DNA of 64,000 bases from Agrocybe praecox (taxonomy: Eukaryota > Basidiomycota > Agaricomycetes > Agaricales > Agrocybaceae): NCBI GenBank assembly GCA_964017145.1, contig OZ024852.1, positions 3,225,945 to 3,289,944 of the forward strand, given 5' to 3'. The notes under the pieces are model-generated. The model was not told the origin of the DNA, did no database searches, and worked only from the letters and a program-made list of their open reading frames with translations. A program made the translations under genes and the position numbers. Below, one piece after another: positions 9,776 to 20,636 of this stretch; the first letter of the stretch is position 1, and the number at the start of each line of letters is the position of its first letter.

Positions 9776-12125
9776 ATGGCCCTTCCTCCTCTTCCGAACA
9801 CTGAGGTTCCCTGGTCGCCAAATATTCGCAATGCATTCCGGGATCTTAATGAAAGGGTTAGCACCTGCCAGGCATATCTAGACTCTGGAAGTCTTGATAA
9901 TCATCGCCTCGAACGACATGCCAATTTATTTATGACTGAAGTCTTTCCCCTTATTTTGCTCTTGGAAGAATACTCTTCCAAAGAAGGCCTCTCATTGGAA
10001 TGGTTAGAGGATGCAAGTAACCGATGCCTCGAGGTATTTCATCTTGTCGATGAGAATTTGAGGCTATTACACCAAGAGTGAGTCGTGTGTTTAATTGTAT
10101 CTGCTTTCAATTGAATGGCAGTAAGACTGAGACGAACGTGGTATACCACCAGCCTGTTTCCTCTCAAAAACAAACAAGGGCTGGGCGCCCAAAGAAGAAT
10201 ATTGACGAGCATGTTCTGCACGATGCAGTTTCAGGACGTTGTGGGATCTCGTTAAGAGCCTTGGCAAAAGCCTTGGGAGTCCATAGGCATATACTATGAG
10301 TGAGACTGAAGGAACTAGGCCTTTCAACATCAGTAACTTGTAATATTTGTTGCCGGGTTTTCGCCCGTTTCCGTTGCTTCTGAGTTTCCAGAAACCTTTT
10401 GAGTACGGAATTTATCCTAGAACGGACGGATTGTAGCCAAAAGTATAAGATTATGCTTATACTTTGTATTGGTTGCCGTCTTCTTTACTTCTTTTCATTA
10501 TGGGTTTCCTGAAAACCATACTTAGGTTGTCAGGTTTCGCTATTTCGCTGTTTTTAACCGTTTTTAGGGGTTTTCTTGGTTGAAAAACCGGCAGAAACTA
10601 ATTTTACGAATTACTGATGAACATCATTTGACCCAATACCGAATGATGAACTTAATGAAATTGTTCGTCAATATCGGACAGAGCATCCAGATGCGGGTAG
10701 GGGATATACTATCGGCCACATCCGCTCTCAATACTCCCTACGCATCCAACAGGATAGAATAGTCAATTCAATGAATCGGGTGGATGCTCTTGGCCAATCC
10801 ATGCGCCAGCGGGTCACAAGGAAAAAGAAACGACAGGTTTATGGAGTTCCCCGTCCTAACGCTCTCTGGCATATTGACGGTCACCACAAGCTCATTCAAT
10901 GGGGCATTGTTATTCATGGCATAGCCGATGGTTACTCACGCAAGGTATTTGCTATTTTAATTACGGTTACACGCATTGAAATCTATATGTGCATACAATA
11001 GGTCACTGGATTACGTGCGAGTAATAATAACACTGCCCATACAGTTCTAGAAATGTTTATCGAAGCCATTGAACATCACGGTATTCCCTCTCGTGTACGA
11101 GGGGATCGAGGGGGAGAAAATCGCAATGTGTCAATTTTGATGATATTATTACGTGGTATTAACCAAGCTAGCTTTATGTGGGGATCGTCAGTTTTCAACA
11201 CAAGAATCGAGTGACTCTGGGTAGAAGTCGCTAACCGATTTGTTCGCTCTTGGCGAGCATTCTTTCTTCGCTTGGAAAGGCTCCATCTCCTTAGCCGACG
11301 GAACTCAGCACATCGTTGGCTATTACATTACCTGTTCTTAGACGACATCAATGCCAACTGTGATATGTTCTGTGAAGAATGGAACGCACACCCAATCTCG
11401 GGAGCCGGTGGAAATCAATCACCAAATGTAAGTTTAATTTTGAAATAATTAATTACACTCCTGTTTAATGACTATACTGCTAAGGATCTCGCATTCTTGG
11501 GAACCTTACAGCATGGATCATATACAGATGATTGCGCTGGGATGACAAATGAAGAGATCAATCAATTTTATGGGTACAACGAAGATGGCAGTCCAGACAA
11601 TGTGGACGGTGAAGATATTTATAGTGAGACTGAAAGTGAGGATGATAATGAAGGGGAAGCAGATATTGATATGGAGGAACACAGCTTGGAAGAAGCCGCT
11701 GACATGAATGACACGTGGGGCAACACATTTCACCAGAGTAGCGGAACCGAAGCACCATTCAACATTGCCGAGGTATGTCTTTTGTGGTCTGCATAGCTTT
11801 CTGCTCTAAATATATACAGGTTATTGATTCAAATATTCGACATGAGGCAGTCCCTGTGCCTGCTGGCCAGTCACCATTCAATCAGAAGCAGCACGAGATC
11901 TTCTTAGAAGGTCTGGATATCTTTCGGAAAAGTGGAGACCTTCCTGACGGATATGGAATTCTTCCTGAGGAGTGGGATAGAAACGGATATCCAACAACCG
12001 AGGTAATTTTGGTTGGAATTCAACGAAAATCTTTCCCCGTGTCTCTACCAGATGAAAAATGGCAACCACGTGCAGAAGATTGGGTACGCGGATTATACAT
12101 GATGAACTCAATTTTAAATATGTAG
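9776..12125 (+). pseudogene. Integrase-core (DDE) transposon gene, inactivated
   Basis: The reading starts MALPPLPNTEVPW at 9776. It continues through introns 10078-10121, about 10946-11002, about 11428-11485 and about 11773-11820 to a stop at 12125. Residues match the integrase-core proteins common in mushroom genomes: a helix-turn-helix-like LRALAKALGVHR, then WHIDGHHKL, RGDRGGEN and NTRIE. The putative catalytic triad is Asp (10876), Asp (11104) and Glu (11209), with 34 residues between the last two as in DD34-35E integrases. It is broken by TGA at 10297-10299 and 11212-11214, both where Arg is expected (CGA to TGA), and by a 0.29-kb insertion at 10333-10626. The acidic tail, with runs of Glu and Asp, remains open. 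Confidence 0.8.
10333..10626. mobile_element. Small TIR element inserted in the integrase gene
   Basis: The ends are imperfect inverted repeats: GTAACTTGTAATATTTGTTG inward from the left pairs with GTAATTCGTAAAATTAGTTT from the right, and both lead into GCCGG. The insertion is bounded by the direct repeat AACATCA (10326-10332 and 10620-10626). Without the insert and one repeat copy, the host frame reads GLSTS then FDPIPNDELNE, as expected for the family. The centre holds a perfect AAGTATAAG / CTTATACTT palindrome. It has no coding capacity. Confidence 0.75.
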
Positions 12126-12220
12126 TTATTCCAATTGTATTTAAAAATGCCTAAAATTTCTTTGAATATCTATTCCTTATCCTTTTGTTCACCAAGTCAT
12201 ACCACACACACTCTCATATC

Positions 12221-13606
12221 ATGTCGCTCGGAAAGCGAGGAAGGCGTCCAGCAACTCCCATTGAGCTGTCCAGTGATCACGACCATGAAAGTAGTCGGTC
12301 TACATCACCCTCATCCTCACCTCCACGGAAACGCCTTCATTCAGCATCAAGTTCTGTTTCAAGGTCAAAGAATGCAAGAAACTTATCTGGTCAACGAGGT
12401 GCAGGACTAGCATCAATTGCCTCTCTTCTGAGCTCTGCTCGTGGCAAAACACTTCGTGGAATTCAGCACAAAGCAGCACCAGCACCAGCACCAGCAGTGA
12501 TACGACCTAAATCCAAGGCTGGAAGCAAGAAGGCCATTGTGGTATGTAATTATATTCAAATGCAGAGATTTTACGTGACAAGTATCTATGTTTGGCATAG
12601 AATGATATGTTTCGAGTGGCAAGAATAGTGTTCCTCACATGCAGTATTAAGACAGTATGTTTTTTTTTGCATGTTTTGAATTATTATATGCCTCATGGAA
12701 TATTTATAGGCACCAGTCTTGAAAGACACTTCACTTTCTCCGGTCTACATCACAAAGGACAAAGTCTCGGTCAGGCCGTCTGATCTTGTTCCTTTAATGC
12801 AGCATGGCCTTTCCATCTACAGAAAGGAAGGATTCTCATTCAGCAAGGACAACACATTTGACACCCTCAATGACATGTTTAGCAAGTATTTCTCAAATGT
12901 CTACAGCTTTTTCACAGAGCACGGTCGCAATTTTACACAGGAAGGCTTATCTAACTGGCTTGTGTGCACAAAGGCATCTGGACATGGTCGGGGTGTTGTG
13001 GTCTTCTCCGACGACAGTCACTTCCCGACAGGGGAGGACATTATTGCTGCTAGTCACATTGGAAAGGCAAGAACAAACTTCAACGAGGTAGTTCTATTTC
13101 TGAGTATTTTATTTTTCTTTTGATATTTTTCCCTGCTTAATCATCATCTTATACAGTTACTAGAGAGCCAATTCCACCGGCCATGTTGCGGAAGCCTGAA
13201 GTGGGTGCTTTACAGCGGCACTATGAGGCAGATGCAAAGCTCGACTCTGACTCTGAACTCGACCTTGAGTCCGAGGACAGAAACATTGTTGAGGACAAGG
13301 AGCCTCAGGCCGGACCTTCTAGGCCTACCACTGGACGCATCTTAAGGTCATCCTCTGGTCGCTTAACTGTAACTGCTGGATCTGTACTCTCTATATCATC
13401 AGGTGGGTGCTTTTCTTTTTTTTATTACTATTAGTCACTTCCTAATACATTTTTTAGACGAAGGCGACAGCGACGCAGATCAAGAGAGTCCTAAAGAAGT
13501 ACCGAGTCCAGCCAGGGCTTCCTCTTCCGACAAAGTGCAAGACTACATACTTAGCTCCATGACCATCGATGCAAATGAAGATCCATGGAACAACTCTGAC
13601 ATCTAA
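12221..13606 (+). CDS. Companion gene of the integrase element, unknown function
   Basis: Four exons join in frame: 12221-12541, 12710-13087, 13168-13402 and 13458-13606, giving about 360 residues. The protein starts MSLGKRGRRPATP, with a Ser/Pro/Arg-rich, probably disordered and nuclear-looking first 100 residues. A more ordered centre follows (LVPLMQHGLSIYRKEGFSF ... EHGRNFTQEGLSNWL), with a well-conserved-looking HIGKARTNF motif at the end of exon 2. The last third is acidic and Ser-rich (DSDSELDLESED). No domain is recognised. It begins 95 bp after the integrase stop on the same strand, so it may be a second gene of the same mobile unit. Unlike the integrase it has no internal stop. The exon 3 acceptor is the least certain junction. 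Confidence 0.65.
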
Positions 13607-14087
13607 TGGCCATCATAGCTATGTATATAGATGACTGCATTGCTCATATCCCCTATGCTATGACTCACTATTACCCTTCCTTTCTTCTCACAATATTTCT
13701 TTCAAGTTCTGCATGACTCAATCATACCCACCTCACTCCTTTTACATACACTCATTATACTCAGCTCTTATATCTACCCTAACTACACCAATACACTCTT
13801 TTAATTTTGTATAAACCTCAGTGGAAACACAGAATGGCTAGTAGCAAATCACCTGAGGAATTGCCGCTATGCACGGTTACTATTGGCGTCCGTCAAGTCA
13901 CCCACGGCGAACGATGAATAGCTCTAAAATAAGCACAAGCAATCAATTTGCCCAGAGTCAAGTATGCAGATCTTATACCTGGTAAAATTAAGGATTAATT
14001 CAATCGCCAAAATCTCATCTATCCAAGAAGAAACCAATGCCCGATACCGATACAGAAGGCGAAGCGACGTATTATACGAGTGGATAA
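13607..14087. other. Intergenic, convergent gene ends
   Basis: The region lies between the stop of the companion gene and the stop of the NACHT gene. It is AT-rich with no open frame of note and no recognised repeat. Confidence 0.5.
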
Positions 14088-16823
14088 CTAGCTATATACG
14101 CTACAAACACTGCTAATTTTTGGGATGCAAGCAGCGTCTGTATGGGGACCCGTAGCGGCTGCAGAATAAAAATAGTCCTCAGCTTCCATTCTCTTCAAGT
14201 ATTCGTTTATTGCTCGCCGCGCTCTCCGGCTGAGGGAGGAGAATATTATAGACATGGGCGAGAAAGATTTGTTGCAAAATTCGATGAGTTCCGGATCTCG
14301 CCCTGCCATTGGGAGAATTTTAAGGAGATACTCCAGATAAGCCATATAATCCATAAAGTATCCGAATTGAATTTGGTTGGTCACTAATTGAGGCCTGGCG
14401 AAAGACGCCAAGAAAAAGATCGACACCCAGTTTGAACCCTCTTCCAATGGGCGAAACCACATTTCGCGGGGTTTTTTAAAGGTAGAAAAATAAATCCGTC
14501 GTCTTTGGACTGGAGAATAGTATATGAAAACAAGTCTCTCTTCGTTTTTGTGAATATTGTGGAATGAGGTACGCATATGCCATTTCCGGGGACGAGTTCT
14601 CGTCTGCCTGTCCATGTGTTCGAACTTCAGATGTCTCGTCCCTTCAACCGTCGTAGTGCTGTCTATGTCACAGAGATTTTTGAGACAGTATAGCGCTGCT
14701 CTGGAGACTATACGCGATCGTTCAGAAATGGTGAGAATTTTATGGAAACCATCGCGCAGTAGCGGCCGAATTTCGTCATAGTAACAATATCTTGTGGAAT
14801 GGATGCCTCTTGTCAGGGCGTTTTGCAGCAAATCCAATGGGCTTTCATACCAAAGTCGGCCGAATCTGATGCTCGCCTTGACGCAATCCGTGACGAACAC
14901 GAAATTTCTTTGAAGGTTGTTGACTCCGTCTTTGGTACGAAGATACCACAATGTGCACCGGAAAAGGATCTCCAGATATTGTTTAAAAATGTCTTCAAGC
15001 CTGTCATGCTCTTTCTTCTAATATTCTTCACAAGTAAGTTTCGTGCACATTTTGTAATAAAACTGAAACCCACAAGTTTGGCAAGTATATATATTAGTCC
15101 TTTCGCAAAATCGTACTCGAGGCAACGACGACTGTGGCTAGAAAAAAGATTTTTGCAAAAAGATTCCATTGGAAACTGAGCAAAAGCATCGAGGTAAGCG
15201 GCTTGGAAGGCTAGACTACAGTCAGAAATATCCTGGACGACCATAAAATCGACATTGGACGTTGGAGGTGGGTGACCATTGCCACGACGCATACTCCCCT
15301 CGAATCGACAACCTTGACTTTGACCTATAGAAAGAGTGGAAAAATCAGTGACATTCGGATGTGTCGGATAATAACGTACCGGAGAATATTTGAAGTGAAC
15401 GAAGAAAATGTGATACTCCCGTGCCGCCCCAGCTCATATAATAGAGCGTTTGTGACCGAGACTGATTAAAAAGAAAGTCTGGAAAGGACTTGTGGAGGAT
15501 GGACACGCGACAAAATGTTTCATCTTCCTTCTGTTGCATGGACACAATACCAGCAAGATCGTGAAGTGTCGCTTCTGCGTCCCCATCCTGTAAGTCAAGG
15601 TACGCGTCGAGAACACGAGTGGAAATGAAGGGGTATAAAGCGACATAGCCCAGCAATTTGACAGTAAGGGGTGGGTTTTCTGTCTGATTAAGTATGCGCA
15701 TATAGAGCGCATCCAGTTGGGCAAACGGAAGATCTTTTTGGGGTGGTCGAAGGCCGAGGATTATCTCGAGTCGTTGATGAGGCTTATGACGAGGAGATTT
15801 AATGAATTTGATCACAGTTAAGGCATAGATAAATTGGCCCGACGCCATCTCGACAAGTTGCTTCATGTTGCCGTTGCCGGGCCAACCTTCAGGTATTGAA
15901 TACTTGTTAACATGGCCCTCGCGGATCTCGTTGAAATTATCCAGCAGATATTTTCTGATATCGTTATTGGATTGGTAATTATTGCCCAGAGATACTGTGA
16001 AGACCATTGGATTCATTTGAACTCCGTGAATGAAGTTTTTTATGTTGCTTTCTGGACGACTGCAGACGAGGAATCGAACGGCATGTGAAGAGTAGGATTT
16101 TATAAGATCCATGATGGTTTCCAGAATATCGCACTGACTGGATTGATCTACGCATTCGTCCAATCCATCTATAACTATAAGACGGCGGACGCGCCGAGCC
16201 TCCTGATCGTAGAACACCATTAACGGGTCCATGACAAGCGATACGAACTGCGTTCGCAGGGACTTCGTGAAAATTAGGGGGTCATATGCAATATAGTTGG
16301 ACACTGCAATACGTATAGTGGGATGGATACCACAAAGCTGGTAGGCGATTGTCGAAACGAGAGACTTGGAATGATTCCTTGTGCTATCACTCGAACTGAA
16401 AAAGAAACTGGCGAGAAGTGTTCCCTCCTGTGCACAGCGCTCGCAGATGCTCCTCCCGATGGCGGATTTCCCAGCACCCGCGCCTCCAGTAAGCCAGTGA
16501 ACACCCTTTTCACGGGTGTCTTGGTCCGCTCCTGCAAGCCAGTCTACAATTGCCTGTATGACTGCCACACGTGTTCCCGGATGGCACTTTGGTGGGTCAA
16601 AGATGTGACCCGAATTATGAAGGGCGTTTGGCGCCACAACCTCTAGAAGTTTATCATATCCATCTAGAGGACTGAGATATTTAATTTAAAATAAGACGAA
16701 ATACTGTAGCATACCCTTTGCTCCACCATGAAAATGGGAGTTTTGAATGCTGGTGAACGTACCACCAGTGATGATGGCTTGGGATCCTGGGAAGAAAGAT
16801 CCCAAATGCTGATTTCCGTTCAT
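14088..16823 (-). CDS. NACHT-domain NTPase (STAND class)
   Basis: Four exons (16823-16715, 16663-15380, 15324-15074, 15017-14088) join in frame to about 857 residues with no internal stop. The first exon encodes a short leader (MNGNQHLGSFFPGSQ ... GGTFTSIQNSHFHGG) typical of mushroom NACHT proteins. A GYDKLLEVVAPNALHNSG linker and FDPPKCHPGTR follow. The NACHT domain has Walker A GGAGAGKS at about residues 96-103 and Walker B LIVIDGLDE at about 198-206, with a later CSRPE sensor-like motif. STAND NTPases are signal-transducing ATPases tied to self/non-self recognition and cell death in fungi. Which ligand this one senses cannot be read from the sequence. The carboxy part (about residues 480-857) shows no WD40 or ankyrin repeats and is rich in aromatic and basic residues. 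Confidence 0.9.
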
Positions 16824-17430
16824 TAAATGTCCTCAAGAGTCAATAATCGTCGAAATCTGTATGAGAGCAAGAAAGATAGAAGATGGAGAAGATGGCATGT
16901 GCAAACGTATATGTATTCTTCGCGACACTATATTTAGCTGCATAGCCGAGCTCGTGGTAATAGCACGGTAATCTTATTCGCCCGAGCAGCATGGATATTT
17001 GCATACGTGGTATATTCTAGGAGGACAGACAGAGCCACACTTGATTCAGCACAGCGTATCGGACAGCCTCCAGTATGTGTTCTGTGACGAATGGACATCA
17101 CACTCATGAGTCATTATCTGCTGGGGTAGGAGTAATATATTCTATTTTAATCATGGATGATAAGTTGTTCGGAATGGTGACTGTCTTACAAGAATCGAGC
17201 ACAAGCACATAACACAACCTTGCTGGGGTGTAGTTTTGTGCAGACGCTGCTCGTCTTCAGTCTTCCATCGACTCCTCGTAACCAAAACTGAGGAAATTTT
17301 TTTAACTTGGCCCCACCATAAATAAACCATTGTATACTGAAGGGCTCGATTATGGACACGCAGTATACCCTGCCAATCGTGGAATTATGGAAAGACGAAG
17401 TTCATATATAAATTACAAATGCGAGGAAAT
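16824..17430. other. Gene-free stretch upstream of the NACHT gene
   Basis: This should contain the NACHT gene promoter and 5' leader. No strong motif or long frame was seen. Confidence 0.4.
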
Positions 17431-17469
17431 TTCAAGCGTCGAAAACCTCCAGGTTGTCTTCTCTTGACG

Positions 17470-18799
17470 ACGTAGGAAACGAGGTTGGACTATGAAAAGG
17501 CAGGTGTGGTTTACGGTCACCCAGGTATTGACGACTGCAAAACCCTCGTTCCGGGCCAGGTAACTATATGTCTCGCGCATACGTTGATTAATGATACAAT
17601 GGTCACTAACTAGTTTTTCATATCCACATGGCAGGTACTCTGTCTTAAGGACGCTAAACATGACTGCCAACACGGTCCTGAATTGATCAAAGAAAATCTG
17701 CAGATCAACTCTGAATGTACCAACATGCTCATTGGCAATGTAAGTATAATTATCTTTCATCCTTCATCTTTACAGTGCGTGCAGACATCTCATTCCGCGC
17801 TTGTAATACTCTCTGTGTGGACAAGGTGACTTAAGTACGATATCGACTCGCCGTGATTTTTTTTTTGATTCAGTTTCAATCGCATTACTCAGGACGGCTA
17901 GTGAGAAAGATGCTTAAATTCTATGATTACGATAAATTGACATGACAATATGAAACCATTATGAAATTCTCCATGAAAATAAGTAGACCCTTCCAACGCG
18001 AAGAGGACAAAATGAATGAGTACTTTGGCATATTTTTGCTTTCTTCAGGTGAACACGTCTTTATTCGCGCCATTGATGTTGTGGACTTTCACAGGCCAGC
18101 CTGAGGCGAACAGAACATCTGAATTTCTATTGCTGGATCTCAAGGCATGTGGATGATTGTCCTTCAGATCGTTTCGTGGCCTTCTAACGGCACTCTGACA
18201 TGCCAGTGACGTTGGTCCTGGACGGAGTCCATTTCGGAATTCGGGAAGAAACGATGAGCCTTGGCCTGTCTCTCAGAATCGGTAAACCCGGAATCGCGAA
18301 CCATCTTGTGAGGACTTCAGTGTAGGTAGGTATATAAGCGGTAGTGACTCACTGACGATGGCCCTTACACCATTCTGACACTTATATGATATTTTCATCT
18401 TGTATCGATAAGCTTCAGGATTCAAGTTTTCAACGTTGTTATTAATGACGACTGCACTAATTTGGAAGTTGGCCAGGTAATTAGCTCGTTCGTATCAATC
18501 TATCAGGCAGAAAATAACACCTACCGCGTCGTTCAATCCATAGCTTCTCCTACTCGGTATTCAAGGGCGATATTGTACCGATATCCACGTTGTGCAGAGC
18601 GGTGAGATTTGTCTGATCATTGCAGTTGGAGCTGGGATCAGCGTGGATGATCTCCTGGCGAACAATCCTAACGTCGACGCTGGTTGTACTAATCTCGAAA
18701 TAGGCGAAGTGAGTTCAACGTTCTCGATGATGATTTTATCATTATGTTTTCAGAGTTGACAGCTACTTGTAGGTTCTCCGTGTCGCTCCCAGAGCGTAA
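17470..18799 (+). pseudogene. Decayed multi-LysM protein gene
   Basis: Several LysM units are recognisable on the plus strand. Unit 1 ends DDCKTLVPGQ, then intron 17560-17634, then VLCLKDAKHDC. Unit 2 ends INSECTNMLIGN before a GTAAGT at 17740. Unit 3 ends VVINDDCTNLEVGQ at 18476. Unit 4 is nearly complete at 18586-18708: HVVQSGEICLIIAVGAGISV, then LLANNPNVDAGCTNLEIGE. After a 64-nt intron it ends VLRVAPRA and TAA at 18799. LysM modules bind chitin-type N-acetylglucosamine polymers, usually outside the cell. Introns placed just before the VLCV-type end are preserved at units 1 and 4. The linkers contain stops and the first halves of units 1-3 are degraded, and no signal peptide was found, so the gene appears dead. 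A functional gene with unrecognised exons cannot be excluded. Confidence 0.55.
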
Positions 18800-20636
18800 A
18801 TTTACGACCCATGAGCAAATGTCTGGTGGTGGGAATACAAATAGTGGCGGTGGCGCGCTGAGTTTAAGGGTAAAATATGTCCTCGTGTCGCTTGAGGCAG
18901 CTCTCACTACGAGAACGAAGACTGAGGATGAGGGCAGTGAACGTGTAGTTGTGGATGTGAAGAGGGTAGTGTGTGATATGCGGGGGTCGAACTTTACTAC
19001 TTTGGGTGGTAATGAGGATGGCGAAAGTGTGCTGATCTACAAGGTAAAGCTATGAATCATTTTTTAGAAGCCTTGACGTCCGAATAGGTGCTCTGCAGTC
19101 AGCGAATCGAAGCGTGACCGTGCATGAGGTATTGAAGGACCTCGCATTCTTATCCCAATTCCTCTACGTCTCGTTTTTCGCGGTATACTTTCCAACGGAA
19201 ACTAGTACCAAATTGAGATAACAAAGCATTTCGGGCTGAAGAAGTGATCCACTGCTTACTTCGTCGTTCGAACGATGCTTTGACTTCTGTCAGCTTCAAC
19301 TGTCTGGTCAGATACACCTCGACGTTGTTGCGCTCTCGAGCCCAGATACCCCAGTTCAGGTGAGAGTTGATTTCTCCATCCCTTTTCAAGTATTATGAGC
19401 TTATAATAACTCGGATGTATGCCAGGGTCACTAATTAACAGGCTCATTAGACCCTCTGCCTGTCTCTCTCGATACCATTTTTTCTCTTACGTTTACTCAT
19501 TACTAAAATCTCCCGTTCAGGAGAACATAAAAACCATGACAGCGCCCCTCGCCAACCCATACTATGTAAATTATAAATCACGATGTCCCAAATGCCGTCC
19601 AGAGTCACAATGTTACTTCTGCGCGTGCGGCGAGACATTGAAGTCGACAACACATCACCATCAACACAGAGAGATCAAGCAAAAAAAATCGCTGCTTCGC
19701 GCCATTAGTATCGTCATGCACCGTGACTGGCAGACGGGCGCCTAAACCATAACCGAAAGAACTCGCCCCAGATTCAGCATCTTTTCCCATGTATATACGT
19801 ATGTGAGTTTTGTGCACTTCCCACTACCTCATCTCAGTCGCATCTCAGTCGCATTCAAGTTAGTATGCAGTGCCTGCTCACTAGGTGTTGATAAGTCATT
19901 GGAAGTTGAATACCAAGCTCTTGAACTTTGACAGAACTTAACTATCGGACTGACCACTAACTGTATGGAACGCTCGAGAAACAACGATACCAGCAAGTAA
20001 ATATAAGTTCTAAACCCTTTATGACAGAATTCACAGTTCAAGCTTCATGTTATGTGATCTAAAATCGCAGCGCAGGCTAGACGTACGTCTTCTCCTCTCC
20101 TCCTCCCCAGAGGCACTGAAAGAGCTTATGCTTAAGTATGACATCAGTGAACCGAGGGGATTCCTATGACCGTTTATAAGGTTCTTAGAAGTGGTATAAC
20201 GAGCAATATCTGGTATAATTTAGCATAACATTATGAGTCACATTATAAAGACCTTATGAACGTACCTCGATTTCATAATTGGTGTCCAACTCGTATGATC
20301 CTGATACATGATTATGATCGAGTTGACCAATTGTGCCAAATTATGATTCCAGCCAATGTATTTTCGACTTCGCAACCACAAATCATGAGGCTCTCAGTCC
20401 GTAACGAAGCGTAACCATTTGGCAGAAGCACAAGATAGTAAAAACCGTCAACAAAAGTGTAAGATAGTGAATAGATGTTTCCATACGACGATCACCCGCA
20501 GAACTTATTGCGAATCATATTCATGTATACTTTGTATTTGTCTATTATAACGTAGTCGAGGCTGACAAATCGTCCAATGGATACATTAATTGGTACGCTA
20601 CACAAAATGCCACCTACGACCTCAAACTCAGTCATG
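18800..20636. other. Gene-poor stretch
   Basis: Only short open frames occur here, for example plus 18744-19055 (Gly/Ser-rich, then VKYVLVSLEAAL) and minus 19150-19389. Neither has a recognised domain, and neither assembles with neighbours through clear introns. 20.05-20.48 kb is AT-rich and looks like plain intergenic DNA. Confidence 0.35.

Noticed and set aside
9425..9836. Possible DUF6593-like gene on the minus strand (GSKYTWVRMTG)
   Set aside because: Only one short motif is suggestive. The frames do not join through clear introns, and the rest does not match.
15345..16637. 430-codon frame as a complete single-exon NACHT gene
   Set aside because: It lacks an ATG at its start and its end falls in an intron. 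The four-exon model joins in phase at both sides and adds the conserved leader and carboxy part.
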